The notes below the pieces were generated by a model. The model searched no databases. It saw only the letters and a program-made list of their open reading frames with translations, and had not been told where the DNA came from. The position numbers were made by a program, and so were the translations under genes. From Acridotheres tristis (Eukaryota; Chordata; Aves; Passeriformes; Sturnidae), in assembly GCA_037013685.1 (NCBI GenBank), contig CM072906.1:4935001-4999000 (forward strand): a stretch of 64,000 nt of DNA, written 5' to 3'. This document shows, piece by piece, positions 1 to 11,955 of the stretch. How positions within the stretch are numbered: the stretch's first letter is position 1; each line of letters opens with the position of its first letter.

Positions 1-3000
1 ACTCTTCACACTGATCGGAGCTCCAGGGCTACACCATCAGCTCCATTCAGGCTTCTGACCGCTTAGTTTTGACCCAGTATCAGTCCTGTGACTCCTGTGA
101 AGCATTACACATGCAAACAAAGCCAGAAGACAACTCTTAATACACAGTTTGCAAATCACAGTACACACACTTCTTTAGTTGTGATCCCAGCAAAAAACAG
201 ATGGGGAGGAGTACAAGAGAACCAGGAGGAGCACAAGGCATAATCAACTGCCTGTGCTGAGGGCACTGATTTAGTAGGTCCTCAAGATGAAAGCACACCT
301 ATTTGCAGCTTCTCAGGCTGGAAAACGAGGAACATCGTGAAACAACGAGGAACATCGTGAAACAACGGACAATCAGCATCAGAAACTCAAGCCCTTAAGA
401 GATGATTTAGAGAAGAATAGAGAAAGTGTAAGAGCTCAAAGACACCAGAAAAAGACAAAGGACAGTGCATCAATTCCAACAAGGAGAGATCACCACTCTC
501 AGCCCTCAAGGGATGTAAAAAGAGCAGATCCAAAGGCATCACATGATCACCGACAGACACCAGAGGTCTGATATTTGACATTCCTTGTCTGTCGTGTCAT
601 TCCGAGGAATCTTGCCCAAACCATCTGCACACACATCTGTCCAAATTCTGGACAACCACTTGGAGATCCTCACGCTGGTGCTCGTGTGTAGGTGGGTTTG
701 GCTGTGAATGAGTGAAACTCATTTTGTTTTAAAATAAATTCGCCTTCTCCTTTCCGAGGTCTCACGTCATTGATTGCTCGCTTAACTCCCAGCAGTCAGC
801 AGGGAGCCGTGAGCTTCCTTCCCATCCAATGGAAAAGTTCAGGTCTCCCAAGAGGCAGAGCAGCAGTGGGTGGCTTCCACTGGAGGATGCCATCTGCACA
901 GAGAATGACATCCCTGCCGGATGGGGGAAGATCCCACGCTCCATGGAGCGTCCCATCCATCATGCCCGTGTGGCTTGATAGCTTAAAAAAGACAGAGAAG
1001 GAGAGCAAGCACAGAACAGACACACCCACACGTCTGCATTTGTAAGAGGAAGGCAACAGTTTCCCCAGGAATTCAGTGTAAATTAGTTGATGAGCTGCTC
1101 TGAGATTTTTACACAACACCCCCAGCTCAACTGGTCTTGGTGACAAACTGCTCCAGATCACCACAATCCCATCCTGGTCTCTGCTATTAATCTGTTCCTT
1201 GTAATCCATTCTCACCTAACACACCAAGGACAGTTATTTTACTGCTCAAAACAGAAAATTAAGATTTAAGGTATCAAATCCAACACCTGCCTCTGCTACT
1301 TCTTTTTATGGCAGGTTTCACATCAATACTTTTCCACCTCAAGGACGACCAGCATTGTCTGTGCTCGACTCAGTGCAAAAGTCAGGCTGTGGCATTTTCT
1401 GTCCCACCCACCTGCACTACGTGCTCTGAACCCCAAATTCAGAACCAACACCTTTTCCCCCGCAAAGATGTTACCAAATATTCATCTGCAGCCACACGCA
1501 GAGCAGAGGAGAGCGAGGCTGTGAGGAGGGAGTCAGCGATTCGTTTTCCTTCCTTTCTGAAACAGCAGCAGGAAATGCAAACAAGCAGACACCGCAGCAG
1601 AAAAGCCACCTCCTTCCCGTGTCACCTCACACTCGCTGGGGGAACAGCTGGGTGACAACAACCTGTCCCTCAGCCCGGGGTGGCAGCGATGCCTGAATCC
1701 TGCAGACCACACGTGAAGGTACCCGAGCCTGCTGCACGTGAGTGTCGCGTGCTCCAACATCCACTTCCCCATCAGAGTGGAAAAAGATTTCCTGTGCTGG
1801 GACTGCTGCTCCAAAGGAGGAGCGAGGGGCGTATTTCAGCCTCCTGCCAGCTCTTGCTGAAAGCTGCTGGAGCCAGCAGCTGTTTGCACGGATTGGGAAG
1901 CCAGGAATGCAGGAGAGCCATCAGTAAGCCAGAACTACACAAGTCCTGGAGTTATGGCAAACGAGAAAGAAAAGGCCTGAAGTTACAGTTCCTGACTTAT
2001 CTTTCAGAATTCAGCAGCACACAAATATTAAAAGCTGAGGAATTCAATACTGGAGCTGCTTGTACAGTGTCCAGCATTACACCACAGCAGAAAGGGTTTG
2101 GGGAAGAGTGGGATGTGGTTTGGGATGTGTTACACATCCCAGCTCACATCTTTACTCAAATCCCATGGACTAGAACTCTTCACCTCAAGCTTCAAAAATA
2201 CCTTGAAAAGCTGAAATTCACACCAACCCTAAAAGCTCTTATTCACTTAACAGCCCTGGCTCCAGTCAGAAATCCTCTGGGCCACCCTTCCTCCAGTGAA
2301 CCCTGGCTAATTCAAGTGCAGACTTAAAGTATTCCAGCCAGATGCCCTTCACTTTGAAGGCATTTGTTAACATGGGCTCAGAGCTTGAGTATGGGTTTGT
2401 TTGGTTGGAACTTTATGCCCAGCACAACCTCTGAAACATCTGTCCACATGGCTTTAATTGGAGACTTGGACAGGAAAAAAACTGAGTGCATTTCAGATAT
2501 GTTTTCCAACAACTTCACTCCCTGCTCCTCAAACTTCAGCAAATGGTGGTGAGAAGGCTGGAGAACAGGAATTAAAGCCTTTGAAAGCTGTGTTTAATTC
2601 TCTGTTCTACTTTCAGAAAGCACAATTTTCTTTCACTTTAAATGTAGGATCTTAAAATTCATAGGTCTGAGATGATTTCTAAAAATGCCAACTCCTTTTT
2701 TAAGCTTCTGAACTTGAATTGCCAGCATTGATAAAAGTTTTCATGAAATGCGAGCTTGTACCTGGAAAAGAAAAAGAGCCTTGGGAGCTCTTGAGCTGGG
2801 CTGAATTAAAAATAAAAGTCACCAGATTGGTAAAATAGAGACTTTTCAGCAGGTTATTCAGAAAACAGAGTGCCCAGGAGGGATTGTTAAGCATCATGAC
2901 ACCACTTTGAGAGACAGAACTGCGAGGGCAACAAAGACCCTATGGGAAGAGATTACACAGGGATTAGGTGAGCACATAAAGCACAGGGAGGCCACAGGGC

Positions 3001-3640
3001 TGCAGTAAAACGTGACCCTGTGCAGGGGACACGACTGGAGACCCTCCCCCGACCCCAAATCACACAGCCAGGACCCCCACAGGCCCCCACACCAGCTGAG
3101 CTGCACTTCTGGGCACAGAAAAACCCGATGCAACAGGGTTGGATGCTGTTTCCAGGTAATTCATACCCAAACACACATTTCCTTACACAAGCACCCGATT
3201 AGCACCAACCAAAGCGAAAGAACAGAGCTGTGCAGTAGAGAAGGGTCACAGTAGTAACTCCAAGCACGCAGATCCATCCCAGTCTTGCCCTCTCCCATCC
3301 TCTGCTGATCCTCACAGCACAAGGTGGCTGGGTTGACAGCCAAAACAACAGAAGAAATAAACGCGGCTGCTCCAAACCTGGACTTATTCCATGCAAAACA
3401 AGCTTTAAAGCGAGTTCCCCTCGGAGGGGGAAAGTAGAGACGGCAACTGAGGCGGAACAAAGCGTTTCCCTGTCAGTTAAGCCGAGGGCTGGTTTCAGGC
3501 AGGGGTGAATAGGAAAACTGAGGCAGAGAGAGGAGGGCAGGTACACCCAGACACAGGATCCCACCTGGACACGGGATCTCACCACACTGCGTCCAACGCG
3601 ACCACTCCTGGGTCCTTCTGAGCACCCAGGCGGGTTATTT
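1..3640. other. Non-coding stretch, possible first intron of a leftward gene
   Basis: I see no convincing exon, RNA gene or recognisable transposon here. The sequence is of mixed composition and the open frames are short and lack codon structure. If the CpG island at about 3.64-4.38 kb drives a leftward transcript, this stretch would be its first intron. A 20-bp unit is tandemly duplicated at 324-365. There is an AATAAA on the + strand near 734, but no gene is seen for it to serve. Confidence 0.4.
324..366. repeat. 20-bp tandem duplication (2 copies)
   Basis: The unit aacgaggaacatcgtgaaac occurs twice back to back (324-343 and 344-363) without mismatch, and a third copy begins. It is a short, recent tandem duplication. 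Confidence 0.9.
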
Positions 3641-4380
3641 ATTTGCGGGGAGATCACTGACTTGTGAGGTGAGAACCTGGTACGATCTGCAAAGGCTTCG
3701 GCTCGTGGCAGGAGCTCCTGGAGCTCCGGAACGGCCAAGCCGGGTCCCGTCTGAGGAACCAGTGGCTCGAGGCCAGCCCGGCAGGGGCCACCCGCCCCTC
3801 ATGGAGCTCCCCCGACCCTGAGGCCTGGGCAGCACCCACCGCAGCCGCCTGCTGCCTCCCACCAGCACGCCCGGTACCACGGACACCTCCGTGCCCCACG
3901 GGTGCCGGGGGCTGTCCGGGCGGCACCGACCGCCCCGGGAGCTGTGGAGGGGCCGGGGCCTGGTGCAAGGGGAACAGCGCCCGTGTCCCCAGGCTGACGG
4001 GACGCCAGGCAGGCCGGACCCAAAGCGGCCGCAACGGCCCGGGCAGTCCCTGACGAACGGCCCGGGCTGCGCGGCACAGGGAACCGGGGGCGCCCGCCCG
4101 GGGGTGCCCGCCCCGCGAAGCACAGTCCAGTCCAGCCCAGCCCAGCCCAGCCCAGCCACCCGTCCCGGCACCGCTGTTCCCCGGTCCCGTCACCCCTCGC
4201 CCGGCCCGGCCCCCCGGCCCCTCACCCCTCTCAGGGCCCGGCGCTGCCGCTCCCGGCCCGCGGTCACGGAACCTCCGCGCATGCGCGCGCCGGGCCGCGG
4301 GGGGAGCAGGGGCGGGGCCAAGGGGCGGGGCCAAAGGGGGAAGGAGGGACGTGATTGGTGGAGGCGTGAGGGAGAGTAAC
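3640..4380 (-). promoter_or_regulatory. CpG island promoter, probably leftward
   Basis: This is a dense CpG island with GC boxes (ggggcggggcc near 4309-4330). It contains the palindromic CGCGCATGCGCG at 4276-4287, a perfect match to the NRF1 consensus YGCGCAYGCGCR. On the minus strand a good splice donor (GG|GTGAGG, intron starting at 4225) lies about 50 bp inside the NRF1 site, so a non-coding first exon of roughly 4226-4300 is plausible. On the right the island gives way to a TG satellite, which argues against a rightward gene. In the mammalian order SSC4D-ZP3-DTX2, a leftward DTX2 would start here; that identity is inference only. Confidence 0.55.
4276..4287. promoter_or_regulatory. NRF1 binding site
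   Basis: CGCGCATGCGCG fits the NRF1 palindrome YGCGCAYGCGCR at every position. It sits in the densest CpG part of the island, as NRF1 sites usually do near start sites of housekeeping genes. Confidence 0.6.
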
Positions 4381-5515
4381 GGTGAGCGTGAGGGGGTGTG
4401 GGACTGAGTGTGATAATGAGTGTGATAAAGAGTGTAATAGTGATAATGAGTGTAATAGTGATAATGAGTGTGGTAAAGAGTGTGATAATAATGAGTGTGA
4501 GTGTGCAGGACTCGGACAGAGTGTGGTAATGAGTGTGTGACAGTGATAATGAGTGTGGTAATGAATGTGAGTGTGTGGGACCGAGTGTGGTAATAGGTAT
4601 ATGATAACCGTAATGAGTGTGTGGAGTGTGCGGGATTGAGTGTGATAATGACTGTGTGATAGTGATAATGAGTGTGTGTGTGATGCAGTGACTATGTGAT
4701 AGAGTGTGTGAGTGTGATATTGTCCATGCGAGTGTGATACCATCCATGTGAGTGTGAGCATGTGTAGTACTGGGAGTGAGATCCTCTCTGAGTGTGAGTG
4801 TGCCCGTGTGTGTGTGATGGGATGTGTGCATGAGTGTGTGTGTATGTGTGATGGGGTGTGTGTGTAATGGTGTGTGTGATGGGATCTGGGTGTGTGTGAT
4901 GGTGTGTGTGATGGGATCTGTGTGTGTCTGATGGGGTGTGTGTGTGTAATGGTGTGTGTGATGGGATCTGGGTGTGTGTGATGGGATCTGGGTGTGTGAT
5001 GGTGTGTGTGATGGGATCTGGGTGTGTGATAGTGTGTGTGTATAATGGTGTGTGTGATGGGATGTGTGTGTGATGGGATCTGGGTGTGTGTGATGGGAAC
5101 TGTGTGTGTATAATGGTGTGTGTGATGGGAACTGTGTGTGTGTAATGGTGTGTGTGATGGGATCTGGGTGTGTGTGATGGGGGTGTGTGTGTAATGGTGT
5201 GTGTGATGGGATCTGTGTGTGTGTAATGGTGTGTGTGATGGGATCTGGGTGTGTGTGATGGGAGTGTGTGTGTGTGATGGTGTGTGTGATGGGATCTGGG
5301 TGTGTGATCGTGTGTGTGTGTGTAATGGTGTGTGTGATGGGATCTGGGTGTGTGTGATAGGGTGTGTGTGTAATGGTGTGTGTGATGGGATCTGGGTGTG
5401 TGATCGTGTGTGTGTGTGTAATGGTGTGTGTGATGGGATCTGGGTGTGTGATCGTGTGTGTGTGTGTGATGGTGTGTGTGACGGTATGTGTGTGTAATGG
5501 GGTATGTGGCACATC
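4380..5515. repeat. TG-rich minisatellite array
   Basis: This is a 1.1-kb tandem array in two styles. The first (about 4380-4740) consists of degenerate units such as gagtgtgataatgagtgtg. The second (about 4790-5510) consists of ordered units built from gtgtgtgatgg and gtgatgggatctgg, with an overall higher-order period of roughly 30-60 bp. Alternating purine-pyrimidine (TG)n blocks could adopt Z-DNA. The array is free of stops in two minus frames (His/Thr-rich, up to 491 codons), which is a by-product of the repeat. Confidence 0.9.
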
Positions 5516-5944
5516 AGTGCAGCCTCTCCTGCAGTTTAACACCTCTGGGTGCCGGGTGTGAGAGCTCCTGTGGGAATGTGGCTGTGACCCCTGGACCCAG
5601 ATCCAGCCCGGATTAATCAACTGCTCACCGCCTTGAGGGGTTAGTTGACACCCATGTAAATCCAAAGCAAAGCCCTGGAGATGCCTGTTCCTTGTTTGGG
5701 ATTAGGATGGTGGAACACAACCCCGTGTTCCACAGATCTCTCCAAGGACACAGCACTGCTCCCTCCCGGCTGCTGCACTTCCATCACCCTCCTTGAAATA
5801 TGTGTGTGTTTATTTAGGGATTCCTTTGACCCTGGAGCATCTTGGAGCATCACTTCTTCATGCTCCCTTAGAGGTAGATCAGACCCCACCTGGGTTTTCC
5901 CCTTTCCTGGGGCCCCCACCAAGAACTTGGTAGCAGCGATTAAA

Positions 5945-6115
5945 GAATCACAGAACCAGAGAATCATTTATGTTGAAAAGGACCCTTAAGATCACCATAA
6001 TTCCTTCTGGACCAGGAAGTGTTCACCAGTCCTTATCAAATTACTTGAAACCTCCCTGGACTTTACACCCAGCATATTGATTCACCCATGCCGTGATACA
6101 CTTGCCCCAAAAGGC
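5945..6115 (-). mobile_element. CR1 LINE 3'-end fragment, degraded
   Basis: The left part (aatcacagaaccagagaatc, then gttgaaaaggacccttaaga) matches the reverse complement of the avian CR1 3' end. The right part is strongly diverged, so the right boundary is uncertain. The element is 5'-truncated and in minus orientation. Confidence 0.6.
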
Positions 6116-6360
6116 TCATAAAATAAAGAACATTATGTTTGTAGTCGTTACAGCAAAAAATAACATATAGAGCCACTTTAAACTGTAGGAATGGAGGGAT
6201 ATTATAAAACTCTTCTTCCAGGGTTAAATACATGAGACTCATCTTTACAGAGCCTGAATAAAGTTGTTTTTTATCTCAAAATGTATAATGCCAAGCACAT
6301 TACTACGACAGCTCCAGTGAAAACCCTGTGGAGCTGCATCCCCCCACAGCTCAGCCTCAT

Positions 6361-6374
6361 ATGCAAATGCAAAT
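6361..6374 (+). promoter_or_regulatory. Two overlapping octamer (POU) motifs
   Basis: ATGCAAATGCAAAT contains two perfect ATGCAAAT octamers, sharing their terminal/initial AT, inside an AT-rich single-copy block. Octamers bind Oct/POU factors. Function here is inference. Confidence 0.3.
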
Positions 6375-8179
6375 GGATTTCTCTGCTCCAGGATGGATGA
6401 GACTGTCACATACTTGAGTTCAAATTACTCACAAAGTACTAATAATTGCCAGAAGTGATTGATAGCCTACTTGTAATGTGTCTGCTTAAGCAATAAATTT
6501 CACATTTACAACTCAGGTGCTTGGGATTCCTGTCTCCTGCGGCTGTAATTAGAAACCGGAGAGCAATGCAAAGGGTTTTTTTTCCTGAAAAATAGATAGG
6601 AATGCTTCATATAGCCTTGCTGGGAGCAGACTACTTTCCATGTGGTTGCACAGGTATTAAATATCCTGTGATCCTGAAAAGGTTTCAGGGAGATTTGAGG
6701 ACGGTGAAGCAGGGTTTCTAGCAAATCTTGCAGACCTTTATGGCATGGCTGGGAGATAAAGGGATGCTTCCAGTGAGGAGTCCTGGCTAGTGAGAGAGGA
6801 TGGGCGAGGCCTCAGGGTGATGCTCAGAGGCTGAAGGGTGCTACCGATAAGGGCTGCAGGGTGGGGGAGAGCAGAGTGCAGAGAGAGAGAGTGGGTGCAG
6901 CTGCTGGGTGGAGGGAAGGGCTGTACAGAGGAGATAAACCAGTCAGGTGGTGGCTGAGCTGTGGGAAGAGCCTTAAATTGTATTGGATTTATTAATTTTT
7001 TTTTTATTTTTGAGCAGGGATTTATGACCTAATCTTGCATCAGGGTCCCTGGAAGGTTTTGCCAGGCACAGTGAGTGGCTGAGGTACCTCATCTCAGCAG
7101 TACAAGGGCATGGCTGGTCCTCAGTCTCCCTTTTCTCACACCTCTCCATCACATGTCCTGTATTCCACGATGGTCCAACAACCTGAAAGGGGTTACCAGA
7201 GCCATGGGCCACGTGAATTCGGGGTCTGATGACCAGCTGAGCCTGTCAGACCCCACTGCACAACTTCCTCCAACTGTTCTGTGTGAGGGTGGCTGTAAAG
7301 ATCCTCGATGATCCCTGAGTCTAAAAGCTGAATCTCAGTATCCTGCTGTCCCTAAGGACCCTGTTTTCACAGGGATGCAGACCTCACAATCCTTGCTGCC
7401 TGCAAATATATTTTATATTTTACATGATTTTTACCTTAATGATCCCCAGATTTTAACATAATCCCTTATGCTTTTTTTTTCGGCTGGATCCTTTTTTCCC
7501 CATGCTGCTCTTTCCCACACCCTTCTCTGCATGCTCCCCAAATCAGTATGCAAAGCACTGAGTCCTCCAACGTGGCATCATCTCCTGTCTGATCCATCCA
7601 CACACTGGGGTAACCAGCCAAATATTTGCCTTCCCCCTGCTCCTTTTCTTGCAGCGGTGCTGGAAGGCTGTTGAATTAATTTCTCCGTGGCTGCTCTCTC
7701 TCACACGGTTTTGGCTCAAGGTCCTGCACTAATGTCTACAAAACCTGATGCTTGAGGCTCTTTTAAATTGCCAGGCTTAGCCTAGTGCTCCAGGGAATAG
7801 CCTGGCCACTTAGGAAACTGCCTGTCCAAGCTCTGCTGGGATTGCTGCAGCACTTTGAATTCACAGCCCACTCGATTTCAGATTAATTTCCCTAAGCAGA
7901 CAAACCCAAAGTGACAGGAATTAGGAAGAAATTCCTCTGCAGGCAAAGGATAAGAGGTGAAATTTCATTTTCCTCTGCAGCAGCTGCTGCTGGCTCCTGC
8001 CAGGGGCCAGTTAGACAAAGCAGGGATGGATCTGGTGTGGGTGTCTCCTGGTGGGTGACCTTGCTGTCCAACCTCTGGGATTTACTTGCTGAGAGGGACA
8101 TGTTCCACATCCCTGCTGGTGGTGGGAGATGCTCCATGAGCTCAGCTCAGCTCTCAGTGTTCCACTGCCCACATTATCA

Positions 8180-8440
8180 AGGGAAATCAGGGAATCTCGG
8201 ACAGTTTACGTTGGAAGGGACCAGCCCAGGTTGCTCCAAGTCCCACACACCCTGACCTTAAACACTTCCAGCATCCATATCTTCTCTGGGCAACCTGTGC
8301 CAGGGCCTCACCACGCTCATCATAAAACATTATGTCCTTATGTCAATCCTAAATTTACCATTCTCAATTCAAGCCCCTGACCCTTCTCCTGTCATCCTGA
8401 CCCCTATCTAAAGGCTCTCTCCATCCCTGCCTTTGCTAAA
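8180..8440 (-). mobile_element. CR1 LINE 3'-end fragment
   Basis: Typical landmarks appear in order: acgttggaagggaccagccc, then ccttaaacacttccagcatc, then ctctgggcaacctgtgccag, then gcctcaccacgctcatc. They match the reverse complement of the CR1 3' region. The element is therefore on the minus strand and 5'-truncated. Confidence 0.8.
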
Positions 8441-8723
8441 TCCAGCCGGGAAATTCTGGAGCTGAGTCCTTTGGGTTGTGTTCCTGTCTCAGCTGCTCTG
8501 GACACACTTACCTGGCCATTAGCGCTAATTAGGCTCAGAACTCATCCCGCTCTGCCTTCTGCCTGCTTTTCCCAGTGGAGCTTTTCTCTTTTCCCGAATC
8601 CCAGCCTCTCCCCGCTGTCGCAGGCGTTTCTCCCTGCAGCTGCGTGCCACCTAGTGCACACTCAGCCGCGCGGCAGCCGGCAAGGCAGGAGATCCATCCC
8701 TCCGGAGCTTTCCCGGAGCCAAA

Positions 8724-8766
8724 CGAGCCTTTCAAGGTCCCTTCCAACCCAAGCTGTTCCATGCAG
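8724..8766 (+). mobile_element. Short CR1 3'-end remnant, plus orientation
   Basis: ttcaaggtcccttccaaccc followed by aagctgttccatg resembles the CR1 3' terminus in sense orientation. It is short, so chance similarity cannot be ruled out. Confidence 0.4.
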
Positions 8767-9057
8767 CGTCAGGCTCGGCCACGGCTTCTCCATCCCACGC
8801 AGGTTCCTGCGCTGGCAGGCAGCGATGTGGACATCTGTCTTGTCAGCCTGGCTGTCCCCACACAGGTCATCGTTTCCCGATCACTCACTTTGGCGCAGTT
8901 TAGACTCTGTGGAGTGAATCTAAAAGCACTGAGGCTGCAGCAGTCCCATCTCACAGCAGCGATGCTGCAGCAGGAGTGGGATGCATGAATTCCCCAGGGC
9001 TGGCAGAGAAGCCAGCAAGTACTGGTCCCAATGGAGAAGTCATGAAAATCAATACAC

Positions 9058-9060
9058 CTG

Positions 9061-9106
<46 letters not shown>

Positions 9107-9131
9107 TATATATATATAAAAGCATATATAT
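9058..9131. repeat. (TA)n microsatellite
   Basis: About 70 bp of nearly pure TA dinucleotides, with small interruptions (aaaatata). It can form cruciform or hairpin structures and is prone to length error. Confidence 0.95.
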
Positions 9132-10014
9132 GGCTGTTGTCCCATACGATCCTGCTGCCAGGTGAGATTTCACCCCTAGAGGTAATGGCAGGCAGAAAAA
9201 GGAGTTTTCTGGTCCACATCGAGTGTCTTTGATGACGGAGGGGACCCAGCTCCCTGTTTCCCATCCCCTCACCCCGCTGGGATCGGTTCCTGCTCCTCCC
9301 CAGCCCGGGATGGCGGCTGGAGCCCATGGCATGGGTGTGCTGCCCTCCGGAGAGCCTCCTGTCAGCACCGCGTCCTTGGGCTGCTCCTTCCCACCTGCCC
9401 GAGGTGCTTTCTGCAGCACGACGGGCAGGAAGCAGATTAGGGAGGAACAAAGGTGATTTTGTCTGGGGACGAGATGGGTACCTCTCCCCGAGCTCCAGCT
9501 TGCTGCAGCCCAGGGCAGTGCTGAGTCTCCCTGGGGGATTCCACTGCTCTTTCCTCACCCCTGCCGTTCCTTCAGTACTTATAAACTGCCAGAAAAGCTC
9601 TTAAAATTGGTTAGTGGTTCCCAAATAGCACAGGGGTGTGCTGGGAGCACAGCTCCAGCTGCACTGAAGCAGAGCTTGATGTCAGGACAGGGAACCAAAA
9701 TGGTCTTGTACTGGATTTACATCTTTCCCTTCTTCAAAGGCCTTCTTCAAAATACCTAATGATTTAGCTCAGCAATCAGCAGGGGAATTCTGTCATTCTT
9801 TATACAGCAGCTAATGGCTCAAAACAGCAACTGGTGTTCTTAGTGCTGTGTTTCCCTCCTGGCAGCAAGAAGATACTTTTTGTTTCAGCTTATGGCTTTT
9901 TCATGCAGCACCAGGCTCTTCTTTACATCCCCAATGCATTTCCTGGTCATGGTATAGCCTAGATAAACGAGTTTATCTCTCCTCTCTGTATTTTCCCAAC
10001 TAATCAAAAAAGGA

Positions 10015-10125
10015 AATCAGTTTTGGATTTTTGGTTTTGGTTTTTGTTTAGGGTTTTTTTTTGTTTGTTTGTTTTGGTTTGGTTGGTTGGTTGGGTTTTT
10101 TGTGTGTTTTGTTTTTTTGGAGGCC
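10015..10125. repeat. T/G low-complexity tract
   Basis: Runs of T interrupted by single or double G (gtttgtttgttttggtttgg and similar). This is simple sequence with no coding potential. Confidence 0.85.
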
Positions 10126-10767
10126 TTGTATTTTCTGCAGTTTGGTGAGTCACTAGTTTTTCCCAGTTTCTACCCATGGCCAAACTGCTGTCAGAAGAGA
10201 GATCTGCTGGACATGCCACCCACTGCCATAGAAAGCTGCAGCAGATGCTGCCCGTGGCACATGGCAGCTGCTGAGTGGATGTGGGGATAGCCCTGACCCC
10301 TCCAGAAGCTTCTCTCCTGTGAGCATCTCTGGGGTGTCCCAAAGTGTCCCAGAGTGTCCCTGCCTGACTCGGCAGCAGGACCATCAAGAAGCACAAAAAG
10401 AGCTTCTTTCTTTCCTGGCACGCAAGAGAACAGCCTTGCTGTCCTGTGGAATTTTATAATTAGCCTTTTTTATGTTGTGGCTGCTCCTTGAATAAGGCTG
10501 GCTGTGTTTTCTTTTCTTCAGAGCAGCGTAATCCCCTAGCCTGATACTGCCAAGCCACTCAAAGCACATGCAGGAACGATGTAGGCATGGAGAAAGGCTG
10601 AGATGTTGCCCCAGTGCCCAGAGAAACCCTGGAGAGGGTGGAGAGCATCTTATCCCTGCATGTCCCTGTTATGCTCCTGGTCTGCAAAACCTGGATGTGG
10701 ATTGATGCTGGAGCTGATGATTCCCAGTCCATGGGCCTTGGCAGACAGCCAGGACAGCAGGGAGTTT

Positions 10768-10880
10768 ATCAAAGTTTAGGCAAAACAGACTTAAAAGGCA
10801 CCTTTGAAATTTGTGCTCATGATCTGGTTAATTAGAACTTTGCTGCTACTGGGAAATAAAAGTGCCTAATTGCTAATTAC
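10768..10880. promoter_or_regulatory. Cluster of TCF/LEF and homeodomain motifs (candidate enhancer)
   Basis: ATCAAAG (10768-10774) and CCTTTGAA (10801-10808) are TCF/LEF-like. TTAATTAG (10828-10835) and CTAATTGCTAATTAC (10866-10880) are homeodomain-like. The cluster sits in single-copy DNA about 3.7 kb upstream of the first SSC4D coding exon. Short motifs occur by chance, so this is only a candidate. Confidence 0.25.
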
Positions 10881-11879
10881 TAAATCCCTGCAAGAAAGGA
10901 ACGGCAGAAGCAGTTGGCGACAGTTGTAGCCAGAGCTGGCTTTGTGCAGAGTTAAAATACAAAACCCAGGGTTTTTAGGACATTTAGAGATCTGAGCTTT
11001 GCATAGGAACAAGTGAAAAATCCAGCAGCAAGAGCCAGAAGGCAAATTCTGCCTCCTATGAGAACGAGGGCAGGAATCCTGTGTCTCATAAAATCAACTT
11101 ATTCAAAGCCAAAAGCACACCAGGCTCCTAAAATTGCTGGGGAACTTAAGAATTCATGACTGGGAAACCCAGTATGTTTGGAGGTTTCTTTTTGGTGGTC
11201 TTCAAGGCTGCTGAGACCCAAGAGTCTCTCATTATCTAGCTTTTACTTGCAATGATGGTTAAAAATAATAATAGTTTAAAAATATTGCATATACACAATT
11301 ATTTTTAAAATAAAGAGATGCCCTAGTCAGGAGCAGAAGCAGACAACATGAATGTGTAGAGCAGGAGGTGGTGGAGGTGGATGGGGAAGGTTTCCAGCCA
11401 CAGAACATCCCTCACCACAGGCTGAGAGCACAAGGATAGGTCAGGTCCCTCTAACATCCTCAGCAGAGATGCCTTGGATGGCCAGACAGGAAAAGTCCTG
11501 TAAAAAGGGACCTCTAAAGGTAATTTCTTGCCTGGGAACAGGCAGGGAAGACCATGGTTTGCCCAAGGAACAGATCTCCACGGTATCCAGACAGGGAAGG
11601 AGGTCAGAATCATCCCCTCCTGCTGCATCCCAGTGCTGGCTCAGGCACCGACAGAAGAATTTCCAGCCAGATGGTTATTGCTGACTTCCTCTCCAGGTGG
11701 GCACTCAGACAGCCGAGGAGGGAGGTGGGAAGGAGCTGAAAAGCCCAAATCCTCTGAAAAAAGCTTCTTCCTTCCCCTCGAGGCGTAACCCAGTCTCTGC
11801 CAGCACCCAATTTAAGGATGTGTCCCTGTCTGCCTCCCTGAAACCCGAGCCATTCCCTCCCCGCCATGTCTCCTTAGCG

Positions 11880-11955
11880 GTCTTCCCTCTCTTCTCCTCT
11901 TTCTGCTTCTTCTTCCTCTTCTTCTCTTTTCTTCTGTTCCATCTCTTTCTCCTTT
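11880..11955. repeat. Polypyrimidine low-complexity tract
   Basis: About 75 bp of C/T-rich sequence (for example ttcttcttcctcttcttctc). It is simple sequence only. Confidence 0.8.

Larger units (their letters stand above)
5516..9057. other. Non-coding stretch with CR1 remnants
   Basis: No exon is supported. CR1 remnants lie at about 5945-6115, 8180-8440 and 8724-8766. Between about 6115 and 6520 the DNA is AT-rich, looks single-copy and has overlapping octamer motifs, so it is a candidate conserved element. The remainder shows nothing that I can assign. Confidence 0.4.

Noticed and set aside
3654..4334. A 226-codon minus-strand ORF in the CpG island
   Set aside because: Ala/Gly/Pro/Arg composition is typical of CpG islands. 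It would have to run across the predicted splice donor.
4190..5665. A 491-codon minus-strand open frame rich in His, Thr, Ile and Pro
   Set aside because: It is the translation of the TG minisatellite and its flanks. A second frame is open across the same array, as expected for a repeat, and there is no family similarity.
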